Shown piece by piece: positions 25,012 through 32,778 of a stretch of 42,952 bases of DNA. Under the pieces are notes generated by a model, which saw only the letters and a program-made list of their open reading frames with translations, was not told the DNA's origin and searched no databases. The DNA is from an uncultured Alphaproteobacteria bacterium (GTDB lineage: Bacteria > Pseudomonadota > Alphaproteobacteria > Puniceispirillales > UBA1172): positions 1-42,952 of the forward strand of contig CALFYS010000033.1 in the NCBI GenBank assembly GCA_937952245.1, in the 5' to 3' direction. Numbering within the stretch: the first letter of the stretch is position 1; each line of letters starts with the position of its first letter. Position numbers and translations under genes: made by a program.

Positions 25012-26352
25012 TTAGCCCAGCAAAAAGGCGGGGGTGTGTTCCGTTGTCTTGAAACTGTCGCCCGTGCAATCCGGCGGCATGGGCAGCTCACCTTCAACAT
25101 TGCCGCGGTTTTTCTGGCGTTTTTGGCCGGATTTCGCTGAAGAAGATTTTCCTGTATTAGATTTATCGGCAACAGATTGTTTCGCCTTAGGCTTCTTGGC
25201 TGCATCATCAGTTGTGGCTTGACCATCAAGGGTGAAGACATCAACAGATTTGCCGATCAGCTTTTCAATCGCATCGAGATAATGTTGATCATCTTTAGTG
25301 GCGATAATGGTAAAGGCGCGGCCAGAACGACCCGCGCGACCCGTACGGCCAATGCGGTGAACATAATCTTCGGCGTTCATCGGCACATCGAAATTAAACA
25401 CATGGGAAAGACCAGCAATATCAATCCCGCGGGCGGCAACATCACTGGCCACCAATAACGGCACTTCGCCATCTTTAAACTTGGCCAAAGCCTCATTACG
25501 GGCGGCTTGGGTCATATCACCGTGCAGCGCCAGCGCGTTAAATCCATGGCGTTCAAGCGAGGCGCGAACCGTGCTGATGTCACGTTTGCGGTTGCAGAAA
25601 ATCACCGCGTTGGAAACATCTTCATGACGGATCAAATCGCGCAGAACTTGGCGCTTTTCTTTGACATTGGCTTTGGCGACAAATTGTTCAACCGTTGATG
25701 CGGTTGATGCCGGCGGGGCGACTTCAATCACTTTGGGGTTGATGACGAATTGATCGGAAATCTTATGGATGGTTTCATCAATTGTCGCAGAATAAAACAA
25801 GGTCTGGCGAATTTTCGGCAACAGGCTGGTGATTTTTTCAACATCGGGGATAAAGCCCATATCCAGCATCCGATCAGCTTCATCAATCACCAGAATTTTC
25901 ACATCGGTCAGCATCACCTTGCCGCGTTCAACATGGTCAAGCAAACGGCCAGGGGTGGCGATCAGCACATCCACGCCTTTTGCCAAAGTCGCGTCTTGAT
26001 CACCAAAACTTGTGCCGCCGATCAACAGGGCTTTTGTCAAATTATGGTTTTTTGAAAACGCATCGAAGCTTTCCGCCACTTGAGCCGCCAATTCGCGGGT
26101 GGGCGTTAAGATCAACGAACGGGGCAGGCGAGCTTTAGCGCGACCAGAGCTGAGAATATCAATCATCGGAAGGGTGAAAGACGCGGTCTTTCCTGTTCCT
26201 GTTTGGGCAGAACCCAAAACGTCACGACCCATCAACACAACAGGAATTGATTTTTCCTGAATGGGAGTTGGTGTTGTGTAACCAACCGCCTCAATCGCAT
26301 CTAATAATGGGTCTGTTAACCCAAGGTCACGAAAAGTCAAATTTACATCCAA
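25012..26352 (-). CDS. DEAD-box ATP-dependent RNA helicase (RhlE-like)
   Basis: A 446-residue RNA helicase. It has the Q motif (TPTPIQ), Walker A AQTGTGKT (49-56), PTRELA, TPGR, DEAD (157-160), SAT (188-190), ARGIDI and HRIGRTGR (333-340). The tail after about 385 is Lys/Ser-rich and low in complexity. Relatives assist ribosome assembly and RNA decay. The only start in this frame before a stop is a TTG at 26352, without a clear Shine-Dalgarno, unless translation begins at the TTG four codons later. A non-AUG start in such a gene is worth noting. Divergent from the hydrolase gene. Confidence 0.93.
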   Translation of the reverse strand: MDVNLTFRDLGLTDPLLDAIEAVGYTTPTPIQEKSIPVVLMGRDVLGSAQTGTGKTASFTLPMIDILSSGRAKARLPRSLILTPTRELAAQVAESFDAFSKNHNLTKALLIGGTSFGDQDATLAKGVDVLIATPGRLLDHVERGKVMLTDVKILVIDEADRMLDMGFIPDVEKITSLLPKIRQTLFYSATIDETIHKISDQFVINPKVIEVAPPASTASTVEQFVAKANVKEKRQVLRDLIRHEDVSNAVIFCNRKRDISTVRASLERHGFNALALHGDMTQAARNEALAKFKDGEVPLLVASDVAARGIDIAGLSHVFNFDVPMNAEDYVHRIGRTGRAGRSGRAFTIIATKDDQHYLDAIEKLIGKSVDVFTLDGQATTDDAAKKPKAKQSVADKSNTGKSSSAKSGQKRQKNRGNVEGELPMPPDCTGDSFKTTEHTPAFLLG

Positions 26353-26499
26353 TGTTTGATGGCCAACACGTCATTCATTTAAGGGAAAATCGTTGCTGTT
26401 GTCGCAAAGTTGTCTTTTCATACATAATTACTGGATTGCCGTCAATCAAAATGGCATATTTGCGCTGAATTGGTCTCATGGCAACAATGAAGTGATACG

Positions 26500-27225
26500 A
26501 TGCAAAAAACATTGGTTTTTATCCCCGGGCTTATCTTGACGGATGATCTCTACGCCCATCAAACCGAAGCCTTGAAAGGCTCGTATCCAATCCATCACGC
26601 TGAAACACGTGGCATGGATAGCATCACCGCCATGGCCGAACGTGCTTTGGATGAAACATCGGGTCAAATTGTGCCGATTGGCTTGTCCATGGGCGGCTGT
26701 ATTGCCCTTGAAATCGCGCGGATTGGCAAAGATCGGCTGGCCGGCTTGGTGGTGATGGACAGCACGGCAGGGGCGGATACAGAAACCCGCAGGGCTGAGC
26801 GCGTTGCTGAGATTAAAACCTTAAAAAGCCTGATGCAAAACCCCGAAATTAAGGTCAAATTCAAAGGCATCACCAATCAGCTCTTGCCACGGTTTATCGC
26901 CCCACAATTTCTTGAAGATCAAGCGTTAACAACCCGCATCATGGATATGGCAACGGCCATCGGGCAGGAAAATTTCATCTTGCAACAAACCGCCTTGCTT
27001 AATCGGCACCAGCAAATGGATATGCTGGAAAATTTCGATTTGCCCAGTTTGTTTTTGGTGGGGGCGCTGGATACGCTAACGCCGCCGCCATTGGCGCAAG
27101 CCATGGCTGAAGCCGCCCCAAACAGCCGCTATGTGGAAATCCCTGACGTTGGTCATCTGCCGCCCATGGAAGCCCCAGAGGCGGTGACCAAAGCCTTGAC
27201 CGAGTTTCTTGGCGACTTGGCCTAA
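26500..27225 (+). CDS. Alpha/beta hydrolase
   Basis: A 241-residue alpha/beta-hydrolase fold protein. The nucleophile elbow GLSMGG places Ser63; Asp191 in VGALDTLTPP and His219 in DVGHLPPMEAP complete the triad. The oxyanion region is FIPGLILTDD near the N-terminus. The protein is short and lacks a signal peptide, so it is cytoplasmic. The substrate is not known; esterases and enol-lactone or MhpC-like hydrolases are the nearest types. Converges with parE. Confidence 0.85.
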   Translation: MQKTLVFIPGLILTDDLYAHQTEALKGSYPIHHAETRGMDSITAMAERALDETSGQIVPIGLSMGGCIALEIARIGKDRLAGLVVMDSTAGADTETRRAERVAEIKTLKSLMQNPEIKVKFKGITNQLLPRFIAPQFLEDQALTTRIMDMATAIGQENFILQQTALLNRHQQMDMLENFDLPSLFLVGALDTLTPPPLAQAMAEAAPNSRYVEIPDVGHLPPMEAPEAVTKALTEFLGDLA

Positions 27226-27250
27226 TCAATATTAGGATTAAATAACCTGA

Positions 27251-29230
27251 TTAAATATCCAGCTCAGCCATGACTTCAGCGGCATGGTCACGGATATAGG
27301 CAAAGCGCAATTCAGGCTTCCGCCCCATCAAGGTATTGACCAACCCATCGACTTGGCGGCGATCATCAGCGCCTTCCATATCACGTTTTGGCAAATGCAC
27401 CTGAAGCAAACGGCGGCTTTCACGCGACATGGTTGTTTCTTTTAATTGCGCGGGCGGCATTTCGCCCAAGCCTTTAAAGCGGCTGATTTCAATTTTACCG
27501 CGGCCTGTCAATTCGGTTTCAATCAGCTGGTCTTTATGCTCATCATCAAGGGCATAGGCAACCGTCCCGCCTTGCGCCAAGCGATAGAGCGGCGGTTGCG
27601 CGATATAAAGACGGCCGGATTCAATCAACCCGGGCATTTGCTGATAAAAATAGGTCATCAGCAGGGCGGCGATATGCGCGCCATCAACATCCGCGTCAGT
27701 CATGATGACGATCCGGCCATAGCGCAGGTCATCAATGTTGAAATTCTTGCCCGGGCGCACGCCCAACGCCAAAGACAGGTCTGACAATTCCTGATTGGCC
27801 GCCAATTTATCATCGGAGGCGGAGGCGACGTTCAAAATCTTCCCGCGCAACGGCAGAACCGCTTGTGTTTTCCGGTCACGGGCTTGCTTGGCAGACCCGC
27901 CCGCGCTATCGCCTTCCACCAAAAAGAGTTCGGTTTCATCGCCATCCGAAGACGAACAATCGGCCAATTTCCCGGGCAGGCGAAGCTTTCTTGTGGCGGT
28001 TTTCCGCGCCACATCCTTATCACGTTTGCGGCGTTTACGCTCTTCCATCCGCTCAATGGCGGCATCCAGCAAGAAACCCGCCCGCTCTTTATCGGCGGAA
28101 AGCCATGTTTCAAACCGATCCCGAAGCCCTGTTTCCACCAGTTTTGTGGCATCTTGGCTGACCAATCGGTCTTTGGTCTGGCCTTGGAAATGCGGCTCTT
28201 TGACAAAGACGCTCAAGACCGCCCCTGTGCCTGCCATGACATCATCCATGGTCAGGTCAGCGGCTTTTTTATTGCCGGCAATCTCACCGTAACTGCGCAT
28301 CCCTCGCACCAAAGATTGCCGCAACCCTGTTTCATGGGTGCCGCCATCAGGGGTCGGGACGGTGTTGCAATAGGATTGCACAAAGCCATCTTCGCCGGGG
28401 CCAAACCACGTGATGGCAAATTCAACTTTTTCGCCGTTAATTTCCACCAAATCCGCAAAAGGCGCGGAGATTAAAATCGCCTTATCTTTGGTGGTGTCTG
28501 TCAAGAAATCAGCCAGACCGCCGGGGTATTTAATCACCGCTTCTTGCGGCACATCGCCCCCATCTTTGAGCCATTTTTCATGGCACGACCAGCGGATTTC
28601 CACGCCCGCAAAAAGATAGGCTTTGGAGCGCATCATTTTATAGAGAACTTGAGGACGGAACGCCCAATTCGCGCCAAAAATCTCACCGTCAGGGCGGAAG
28701 GTTACATCGGTTCCGCGGCGGTTTGGGGCAGCGCCAATTTCTTCTAAGGCGCCGGTTGGCAATCCGCGCGAAAACGACTGGCGATAAAGTTTTTTATTGC
28801 GCGCCACTTCCACCGTCATCTCTTCGGAAAGGGCGTTCACAACCGACGCGCCAACCCCATGCAACCCACCGGAGGTGGAATAGGCTTTGCCTTCAAACTT
28901 ACCGCCAGCGTGCAGGGTGGTCATAATCACTTCAAGGGCGGATTTATTGGGGAATTTCGGATGCGGGTCGGTGGGAATGCCGCGGCCATTATCGCCAACG
29001 GTCAAACTGCCGTCTTCGTTTAAGGTCACGCTGATGCGATTGGCAAAACCCGCCACGGTTTCATCCATGGAATTGTCGATAATCTCCGCCGCCATATGAT
29101 GCAGGGCGCGATCATCCGTGCCGCCGATATACATCCCGGGACGGCGGCGAACAGGCTCAAGACCTTCAAGAACTTCGATTTCAGCCGCGTTATAATCATT
29201 GCTGGCGGCGGCGTTAAATAGATCAGACAT
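27251..29230 (-). CDS. parE: DNA topoisomerase IV subunit B
   Basis: ATPase subunit of topoisomerase IV, which unlinks sister chromosomes. The 659-residue length and RRPGMYIGGTDDRALHHMAAE with IIDNSMDE favour ParE over GyrB. The GHKL ATPase part has GRGIPTD and GGLHGVGASVVNALS. The TOPRIM part has EGDSAGGSAKQARDRKTQA, LPLRGKILN and IMTDADVDGAHI. The frame extends to 29257; I chose ATG 29230 because GAGG lies six nt upstream and the N-terminus MSDLFN is typical. parC is not in the window. Confidence 0.95.
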   Translation of the reverse strand: MSDLFNAAASNDYNAAEIEVLEGLEPVRRRPGMYIGGTDDRALHHMAAEIIDNSMDETVAGFANRISVTLNEDGSLTVGDNGRGIPTDPHPKFPNKSALEVIMTTLHAGGKFEGKAYSTSGGLHGVGASVVNALSEEMTVEVARNKKLYRQSFSRGLPTGALEEIGAAPNRRGTDVTFRPDGEIFGANWAFRPQVLYKMMRSKAYLFAGVEIRWSCHEKWLKDGGDVPQEAVIKYPGGLADFLTDTTKDKAILISAPFADLVEINGEKVEFAITWFGPGEDGFVQSYCNTVPTPDGGTHETGLRQSLVRGMRSYGEIAGNKKAADLTMDDVMAGTGAVLSVFVKEPHFQGQTKDRLVSQDATKLVETGLRDRFETWLSADKERAGFLLDAAIERMEERKRRKRDKDVARKTATRKLRLPGKLADCSSSDGDETELFLVEGDSAGGSAKQARDRKTQAVLPLRGKILNVASASDDKLAANQELSDLSLALGVRPGKNFNIDDLRYGRIVIMTDADVDGAHIAALLMTYFYQQMPGLIESGRLYIAQPPLYRLAQGGTVAYALDDEHKDQLIETELTGRGKIEISRFKGLGEMPPAQLKETTMSRESRRLLQVHLPKRDMEGADDRRQVDGLVNTLMGRKPELRFAYIRDHAAEVMAELDI

Positions 29231-29332
29231 CACAACCTCGATAATGACTAACCACATTATCTAGCAGATATAAAGCAAGTTTTCTACATGATCTTGCGGT
29301 TAATCTTGATTTTGCCTGTTTGTGAAGCCCAT

Positions 29333-29360
29333 AAAAAAGGGCGGCACATGGCCGCCCCTT
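29333..29360 (-). terminator. Terminator of glnA
   Basis: Read on the minus strand, GGGCGGC pairs with GCCGCCC around CATGT and is followed by TTTTTT, 21 nt after the glnA stop. Confidence 0.9.
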
Positions 29361-29380
29361 TCTCATATCAAATCCAGTGA

Positions 29381-30790
29381 TTAGCTGGAGTAATACATCG
29401 CGAATTCAACCGGATGCGGGGTGTGTTCAAAGTTCACGACTTCTTCCATCTTCAGTTCGATGTAAGCATCGATCTGATCATTGGTGAAGACGTCACCCTG
29501 TGTCAGGTATTCACGGTCAGCGTCAAGAGCTTCCAGCGCTTCACGGAGTGAACCACATACGGTTGGGATTTCCTTCAGCTCTTCTGCTGGCAGATCATAC
29601 AGATCCTTATCCATGGCTTCGCCTGGGTGGATCTTGTTGCGGATACCGTCAAGGCCAGCCATCAGCATCGCAGAGAAGGCCAAATATGGGTTGGCGGTCG
29701 CATCAGGGAAACGAACTTCAACACGCTTGCCTTTCGGGCTGTTGACGAAAGGAATACGGCATGATGCTGAACGGTTGCGTGATGAATAGGCCAATAGAAC
29801 CGGCGCTTCATAACCCGGGATCAAACGCTTGTAAGAGTTTGTTGAAGGGTTGGTGAAAGCGTTCAATGACTTGGCGTGCTTGATAATGCCGCCAATGTAA
29901 TGCAAGGCCATTTCAGACAGGTCAGCATAACCATTACCCGCGAACAAAGGCTTGCCATCCATCCACAAGGACTGGTGAACGTGCATGCCGGAGCCGTTAT
30001 CGCCAGAAATTGGCTTTGGCATAAAGGTTGCGGATACGCCATAAGCGTGGGCAACGTTATGAACGGCATATTTATACAGCTGCATGTTATCAGCGGTTTC
30101 GATCAATGTGCCGAACATGACACCCAATTCATGCTGTGAAGGCGCCACTTCATGGTGATGCTTTTCAACAGGAACGCCCATTTCTTCCATGACAGAAAGC
30201 ATTTCAGAACGAATGTCCTGGCCGCTATCAACAGGGGGTACAGGGAAGTAACCGCCCTTAACACCGGGACGGTGGCCAAGGTTGCCTTCTTCATAAGCGC
30301 GGGCTGAGTTGTATGGGCCTTCAACGCTATCGACTTCATAAAGACCACGGTTCATGGAAACGTCAATTTTGACATCTTCAAAGATGAAAAACTCAGCTTC
30401 AGGACCAAAGAACGCGGTATCAGCAACACCAGCAGAGGCCATATGCGCCAAAGCGGCTTTCGCGGTTGAGCGTGGGTCACGGCTGTATGGTTCACCAGTT
30501 GATGGTTCCAGAACGTCACAGAAGATAGCCATTGTTGGCTGGGCAAAGAACGGGTCAATGTAACAACGTGACAGATCAGGCATCAGGGTCATGTCAGATT
30601 CGTTAATCGCTTTCCAACCCGCGATTGATGAGCCGTCAAACATGAAGCCTTCTTCCAGTGAATCTTCATCAATGGTGGATACGTGCTGGGTGACGTGCTG
30701 CATCTTACCCCGTGGGTCCGTGAATCGCAGATCAACATAAGTAATCTCGTTATCTGCAATCATTTTTAAGATTGTTTTTGCATCAGACAT
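29381..30790 (-). CDS. glnA: Glutamine synthetase, type I
   Basis: Makes glutamine from glutamate, ammonia and ATP. The 469-residue dodecameric GSI type is shown by DPRGKMQHV, MFDGSSIAGWK, FFGPEAEFFIFED, GDNGSGMHVHQSLW, SYKRLIPGYEAPV and NRSASCRIP. Tyr398 in KDLYDLP is the adenylylation site, so GlnE control is expected. ATG 30790 was chosen because GGAGAG lies five nt upstream; the ATG at 30802 forms part of that ribosome-binding site. It follows glnB by 51 nt in one operon and ends at a strong terminator. Confidence 0.97.
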   Translation of the reverse strand: MSDAKTILKMIADNEITYVDLRFTDPRGKMQHVTQHVSTIDEDSLEEGFMFDGSSIAGWKAINESDMTLMPDLSRCYIDPFFAQPTMAIFCDVLEPSTGEPYSRDPRSTAKAALAHMASAGVADTAFFGPEAEFFIFEDVKIDVSMNRGLYEVDSVEGPYNSARAYEEGNLGHRPGVKGGYFPVPPVDSGQDIRSEMLSVMEEMGVPVEKHHHEVAPSQHELGVMFGTLIETADNMQLYKYAVHNVAHAYGVSATFMPKPISGDNGSGMHVHQSLWMDGKPLFAGNGYADLSEMALHYIGGIIKHAKSLNAFTNPSTNSYKRLIPGYEAPVLLAYSSRNRSASCRIPFVNSPKGKRVEVRFPDATANPYLAFSAMLMAGLDGIRNKIHPGEAMDKDLYDLPAEELKEIPTVCGSLREALEALDADREYLTQGDVFTNDQIDAYIELKMEEVVNFEHTPHPVEFAMYYSS

Positions 30791-30841
30791 TGGTCTCTCC
30801 ATTCATGCAATTGTTAATAGTCTATTCTGTTTTATTTCTGA

Positions 30842-31180
30842 TTAAATCGCGTCAGCCCCGCGTTCGCCGGTGCGAATACGGATCACATCTTCGATAGGTG
30901 AAATGAAAATCTTGCCATCACCGATCCGGCCTGTAGCCGCGGCGTTTTTGATGGCTTCAACAGATTTTTCAACCAAATCATCTTCAATGATGACTTCGAT
31001 TTTTACCTTAGGCAGAAAATCCACAACATATTCGGCACCACGATAAAGCTCAGTATGGCCTTTTTGACGACCAAACCCTTTGGCTTCAGTGATGGTGATG
31101 CCTTGAATCCCGACTTCATGAAGGGCTTCTTTCACTTCATCAAGCTTAAATGGCTTAATGATGGCTTCCAGTTTTTTCAT
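30842..31180 (-). CDS. glnB: Nitrogen regulatory protein PII
   Basis: A 112-residue trimeric sensor of 2-oxoglutarate and ATP/ADP that controls GlnE, NtrB and related targets. The start MKKLEAIIKPFKLDEVKEAL, the T-loop GRQKGHTELYRGAEY with uridylylation site Tyr51, and the C-terminal GRIGDGKIF are all present. The frame runs back to 31300, but ATG 31180 has GGAG eight nt upstream and gives the exact family length. Its promoter carries overlapping sigma54 and sigma70 elements. First gene of the glnBA operon. Confidence 0.97.
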   Translation of the reverse strand: MKKLEAIIKPFKLDEVKEALHEVGIQGITITEAKGFGRQKGHTELYRGAEYVVDFLPKVKIEVIIEDDLVEKSVEAIKNAAATGRIGDGKIFISPIEDVIRIRTGERGADAI

Positions 31181-31207
31181 GGGTATATCTCCATAAAAGT
31201 TCAATGT

Positions 31208-31236
31208 TAGATATGCAACATTCGTGCCAGAGTCAA
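31208..31236 (-). promoter_or_regulatory. Nested sigma54 and sigma70 promoters of glnBA
   Basis: On the minus strand TGGCAC-N5-TTGCA (31229 to 31214) matches the sigma54 consensus with -24 and -12 elements. The same stretch is the 17-bp spacer of a sigma70-type promoter, TTGACT (31236-31231) and TATCTA (31213-31208). Predicted transcripts would start near 31200-31204, leaving a leader of about 20-24 nt before glnB. The positions are read directly; the use of both is inferred. Confidence 0.8.
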
Positions 31237-31299
31237 GAAAGCCTGAATTGATGGGGTTTTGGGCATAAGTTTTTGGCTTTTGCCCATAAATACAGCACA

Positions 31300-31318
31300 T
31301 TGCCTAAAAATTAGGCAA
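31300..31318. promoter_or_regulatory. Palindrome upstream of glnB, candidate NtrC enhancer
   Basis: TTGCCTAA-AAA-TTAGGCAA is a perfect 8-bp inverted repeat. Its near edge lies 71 bp upstream of the -24 element of the sigma54 promoter, a usual enhancer distance. It resembles but does not match the NtrC consensus (TGCACC...GGTGCA). A looser TGGGCA/TGCCCA pair lies between it and the promoter. Confidence 0.5.
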
Positions 31319-31348
31319 TTAAAGGCGTGGCATCACCAAAAATTACGA

Positions 31349-32524
31349 TTAATCGCGGGAATGAAGCCAATCTTCAATGCGGGAAAGAGCTTCGGTAATC
31401 GCTTCATCGGAATTGGCGCAAGAAAACCTAAGGTAACCTTCGCCTTCATCGCCAAAACTTGTCCCGCTAATCAAGGCCACGCCCGCGTCTTCCAGCAAAG
31501 CGGTCTGCAAATCATGGGAGGTCATGCCCGTGCCGGTGATATTGGGGAAAGCATAAAAAGCCCCCGCTGAAGGACGGCTGGTAAACCCGGGCAATTTATT
31601 CAGTCCATCATGCAACAGCGCGGCACGGCGTTGAAAGGCTTGTTTCATCTCCTCAACACAATCTTGAGGCCCCGTGATGGCGGCAAATGCCGCTTCTTGG
31701 GCGGCGGCATTAACACAAGAATGGATATTGACCGCCAATCGGTCCGCCGCGTCCACCATATGTTCAGGCCAAACGGCATAACCCAACCGCCAGCCGGTCA
31801 TGGCATAGGTTTTTGACCAGCCATTGAGGATGATCAGGCGATCATGGATTTCAGGGAATTCCAAAAGGCTTGTCATATCGTGCCCATCAAACGTCAGGCG
31901 ATCATAAATCTCATCCGACATCACCATCACATGGGGATGCGCCATCAATCCATCCACCAGTTTTTGAAATTCAGCCCTTGGGGTGACGCCGCCGGTGGGG
32001 TTGGCGGGGGAATTGACAATCACCAAACGCGTGTTTTCGGTGATCCGGCTCAACACATCATCGGCGGAAAAGGCAAAGTCATTTTCTTCGCGCAACGGAT
32101 AAGGGCAGGGGGTGGCGCCGCTAAACCGAACGGCGGATTGATAAATCGGAAACCCCGGGTCAGGGTAGATAATCTCGCCGCCTGGCTCACCGGTTAACAT
32201 GGCGGCAAAAAAGATCACGACCTTACCGCCGGGAAGAATCTGTATCCGTGATGGCGGCACATCCGCCCCCGTCTGTTGATGGAGCGAGGCGGCAACCGCC
32301 TCTTTAAGCTTCAACACCCCGCCAGAAGGCGTGTAGCCGTGATGCCCATCTTTCAAGGCTTTGATTCCCGCCTCAACAATATGCGCCGGAGTGGGGAAAT
32401 CAGGCTGACCAATGCCGAGATTGATAATATCGCGCCCTTGGGCAGAAAGCGCCGCCGCCCGTGCCAAAACAGTGAAAGCAGTTTCCGTGCCTAATTGCGA
32501 TGCACGATGGGCTAATAGGGACAT
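31349..32524 (-). CDS. Class I/II PLP-dependent aminotransferase
   Basis: A 391-residue fold-type I aminotransferase related to aspartate/alanine aminotransferases. It has NLGIGQPDFPTP (35-46), the NSPANPTGG cofactor stretch (171-179), DEIYDRL with Asp204, the PLP-lysine Lys238 in NGWSKTYAMTGWRLGY and RFSCANS with the substrate-binding Arg near the C-terminus. The start is preceded by AGGAGATCAAT. The substrate is not decided by the sequence. It is upstream of glnB on the same strand but separated by 168 bp holding the glnB promoter, so it is likely a separate unit. Confidence 0.9.
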   Translation of the reverse strand: MSLLAHRASQLGTETAFTVLARAAALSAQGRDIINLGIGQPDFPTPAHIVEAGIKALKDGHHGYTPSGGVLKLKEAVAASLHQQTGADVPPSRIQILPGGKVVIFFAAMLTGEPGGEIIYPDPGFPIYQSAVRFSGATPCPYPLREENDFAFSADDVLSRITENTRLVIVNSPANPTGGVTPRAEFQKLVDGLMAHPHVMVMSDEIYDRLTFDGHDMTSLLEFPEIHDRLIILNGWSKTYAMTGWRLGYAVWPEHMVDAADRLAVNIHSCVNAAAQEAAFAAITGPQDCVEEMKQAFQRRAALLHDGLNKLPGFTSRPSAGAFYAFPNITGTGMTSHDLQTALLEDAGVALISGTSFGDEGEGYLRFSCANSDEAITEALSRIEDWLHSRD

Positions 32525-32634
32525 ATTGATCTCCTGAACAGACAGAAAAGTAGGTTTGTGGACATGATTATGCGCCAGAATAGGACGCTGTCTAGATAAG
32601 TTGGTGTGTTTTTTTAAATATCGGTGTCATCTCT

Positions 32635-32662
32635 CTTGACGACAAAAAGGCAATTGTATAGG
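32635..32662 (+). promoter_or_regulatory. Promoter of tRNA-His
   Basis: CTTGAC (32635-32640) and TATAGG (32657-32662) are spaced by 16 nt and end 16 nt before the tRNA. This is a good sigma70-like pair. Confidence 0.6.
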
Positions 32663-32678
32663 ACACATTGATCACGTG

Positions 32679-32755
32679 GCGGGTGTAGCTCAGTTGGTTA
32701 GAGCGCCAGATTGTGGCTTTGGAGGTCGCCGGTTCAAATCCGGTCACTCGCCCCA
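32679..32755 (+). tRNA. tRNA-His (GTG)
   Basis: Full cloverleaf: acceptor GCGGGTG/CACTCGC, D-loop CTCAGTTGGTTAGAGC, anticodon loop TTGTGGC with GTG at 32713-32715, T-loop GGTTCAAATCC, and an encoded CCA end. The base before the acceptor, G32678, can supply the histidine-specific G-1 opposite C73. tig begins 24 nt downstream. Confidence 0.97.
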
Positions 32756-32778
32756 CTATTTACTGACAGGACAATATC

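Noticed and set aside
27251..29230. GyrB instead of ParE
   Set aside because: Length (659) and the RPGMYIGGTDDRALHH motif fit ParE, and no gyrA, recF or dnaN is adjacent.
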